A stretch of DNA of 12,736 nt. Source: Acidilobaceae archaeon (GTDB taxonomy: Archaea; Thermoproteota; Thermoprotei_A; Sulfolobales; Acidilobaceae). Both the position numbers and the translations under genes were made by a program. Below are positions 12,040 to 12,736 of this stretch, in pieces. The notes under the pieces are model-generated. The model was not told the DNA's origin and did no database searches. It saw nothing but the letters and a program-made list of their open reading frames with translations. The stretch's first letter is position 1; every line of letters starts with the position of its first letter. Where the stretch lies: the NCBI GenBank assembly GCA_027057815.1, contig JALURD010000118.1:1-12736 (forward strand). Direction: 5' to 3'.

Positions 12040-12736
12040 ATGGCTATGCAGCCTATGGAGCCCACTGGGATCCCGGTAATAATTCTCAAGGAGGGTACTC
12101 AGAGAACTTACGGTAGGGAGGCTGTTAGGAGCAATATAATGGCGGTCAGGGCTATCGCGGAGATCCTAAAGACTACTTATGGCCCCAAGGGCATGGACAA
12201 GATGCTAGTTGACAGCCTCGGAGACATCACTATAACAAACGATGGAGCCACCATTCTAGACAAAATGGAGATCCAGCATCCAGCCGCTAAGATGCTCGTA
12301 CAGATAGCTAAAGGCCAGGACGAGGAGGCTGGAGACGGCACTAAGACCGCGGTCATCTTCGCCGGAGAGCTGCTCAGGGAAGCCGAAAAGCTCCTCGACA
12401 AGAACATACACCCAACCATTATAATCGAGGGCTTCAAGAAGGCTCTCCACAAGGCGCTTGAAGTGCTCGACGAGATTTCCGAGCCCGTAGACATAAACGA
12501 CGACGAGAAACTCATTAAGGTAGCATTAACCAGCCTGAACAGCAAGGCTGTCAAGGACGCTAAGGAGCACCTAGCCAAGATCGCCGTGGAAACTGTGAGG
12601 GCCATAGCGGAGCAGAGGGACGGCCGCTGGTACGTCGACCTCAACAACGTACAGATAATCAAGAAGCATGGAGGCAGCCTCTTTGACACCACGCTGGTCA
12701 GAGGCATCGTATTGGACAAGGAGGTAGTCCACCCAG
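12040..12736 (+). CDS. ths: Thermosome (group II chaperonin) subunit, N-terminal part (partial, runs off right edge)
   Basis: This is an ATP-driven archaeal chaperonin that forms a double ring and folds cytosolic proteins; it is a major heat-shock protein in hyperthermophiles. The first 232 codons are present. TTYGPKGMDKMLVDSLGDITITNDGAT is the phosphate-binding equatorial motif, and GDGTKTAV holds the catalytic Asp of the nucleotide site. IKKHGGSLFDTTLVRGIVLDKE is the start of the intermediate/apical region, and the rest lies outside the window. The ATG at 12040 is chosen because an in-frame TGA (12037-12039) directly precedes it and GGGGTGA lies at 12028-12034. ATGs at 12046 and 12055 are alternatives. 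A second Shine-Dalgarno-like GGAGGTG at 12004-12010 lies almost at the predicted transcription start. Which paralogue (alpha, beta or gamma) this is cannot be decided from this part. Confidence 0.97.
   Translation, partial: MAMQPMEPTGIPVIILKEGTQRTYGREAVRSNIMAVRAIAEILKTTYGPKGMDKMLVDSLGDITITNDGATILDKMEIQHPAAKMLVQIAKGQDEEAGDGTKTAVIFAGELLREAEKLLDKNIHPTIIIEGFKKALHKALEVLDEISEPVDINDDEKLIKVALTSLNSKAVKDAKEHLAKIAVETVRAIAEQRDGRWYVDLNNVQIIKKHGGSLFDTTLVRGIVLDKEVVHP

Noticed and set aside
12177..12719. Minus-strand open frame opposite the thermosome gene
   Set aside because: It is antisense to highly conserved chaperonin sequence and has a Ser-rich translation typical of shadow frames.
1..12736. CRISPR arrays, insertion sequences, integrase or attachment sites
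   Set aside because: No regularly spaced direct repeats, transposase motifs or long terminal inverted repeats were seen anywhere in the window.

Overview
This window looks like chromosomal DNA of a hyperthermophilic member of the Thermoproteota (Crenarchaeota), most likely Desulfurococcales-like (Pyrodictiaceae or Aeropyrum type). The signs are an archaeal thermosome gene, ribosomal protein eS17, the bifunctional archaeal fructose-1,6-bisphosphate aldolase/phosphatase, a short archaeal triosephosphate isomerase, a DPSL-type thioferritin, a catalytic-only threonyl-tRNA synthetase, TATA/BRE-type promoters, GGTG(A)-type ribosome binding sites and frequent GTG and TTG starts. The genus cannot be fixed by reading alone. 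No rRNA, tRNA, CRISPR array or insertion sequence is visible.

Layout. Positions 1-950 are visibly AT-richer than the rest and hold two membrane-protein genes transcribed divergently: a partial one leaving the left edge (minus) and a small multi-spanning protein (plus). Positions 972-1830 (minus) hold a thioferritin/CDGSH iron-sulfur pair, probably one operon for oxidative stress or iron handling. A radical SAM protein with a B12-binding-like N-terminus (2067-3632) and a winged-helix regulator (3831-4178) follow on the plus strand. Two gluconeogenic genes (tpi, fbp) lie on the minus strand at 4281-6245. Divergent from fbp is a GlcD-like FAD oxidase followed immediately by a small 2x[4Fe-4S] protein, the N-terminal third of a GlcF subunit. 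That protein converges on and overlaps a 1-Cys peroxiredoxin of the Bcp/PrxQ family.

The right third is informational. A catalytic-only ThrRS, a probable Cgi121 (KEOPS) subunit, a fusion of a MoaD/ThiS-like ubiquitin fold to a purine-type phosphoribosyltransferase, and eS17 all run leftward. The thermosome gene diverges from eS17 and leaves the right edge. Between the ThrRS and Cgi121 genes, on the plus strand, is a candidate structured RNA with box C and box D sequences flanking a long GC-rich stem.

The observations most worth checking are four. The MoaD-phosphoribosyltransferase fusion has its diglycine inside the chain. The GlcD-like gene has a conserved N-terminus but no ATG/GTG/TTG, with an ACG exactly where a start is expected. 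The C/D-like RNA lies at 10251-10334. The lone Fe-S protein lacks the rest of GlcF.
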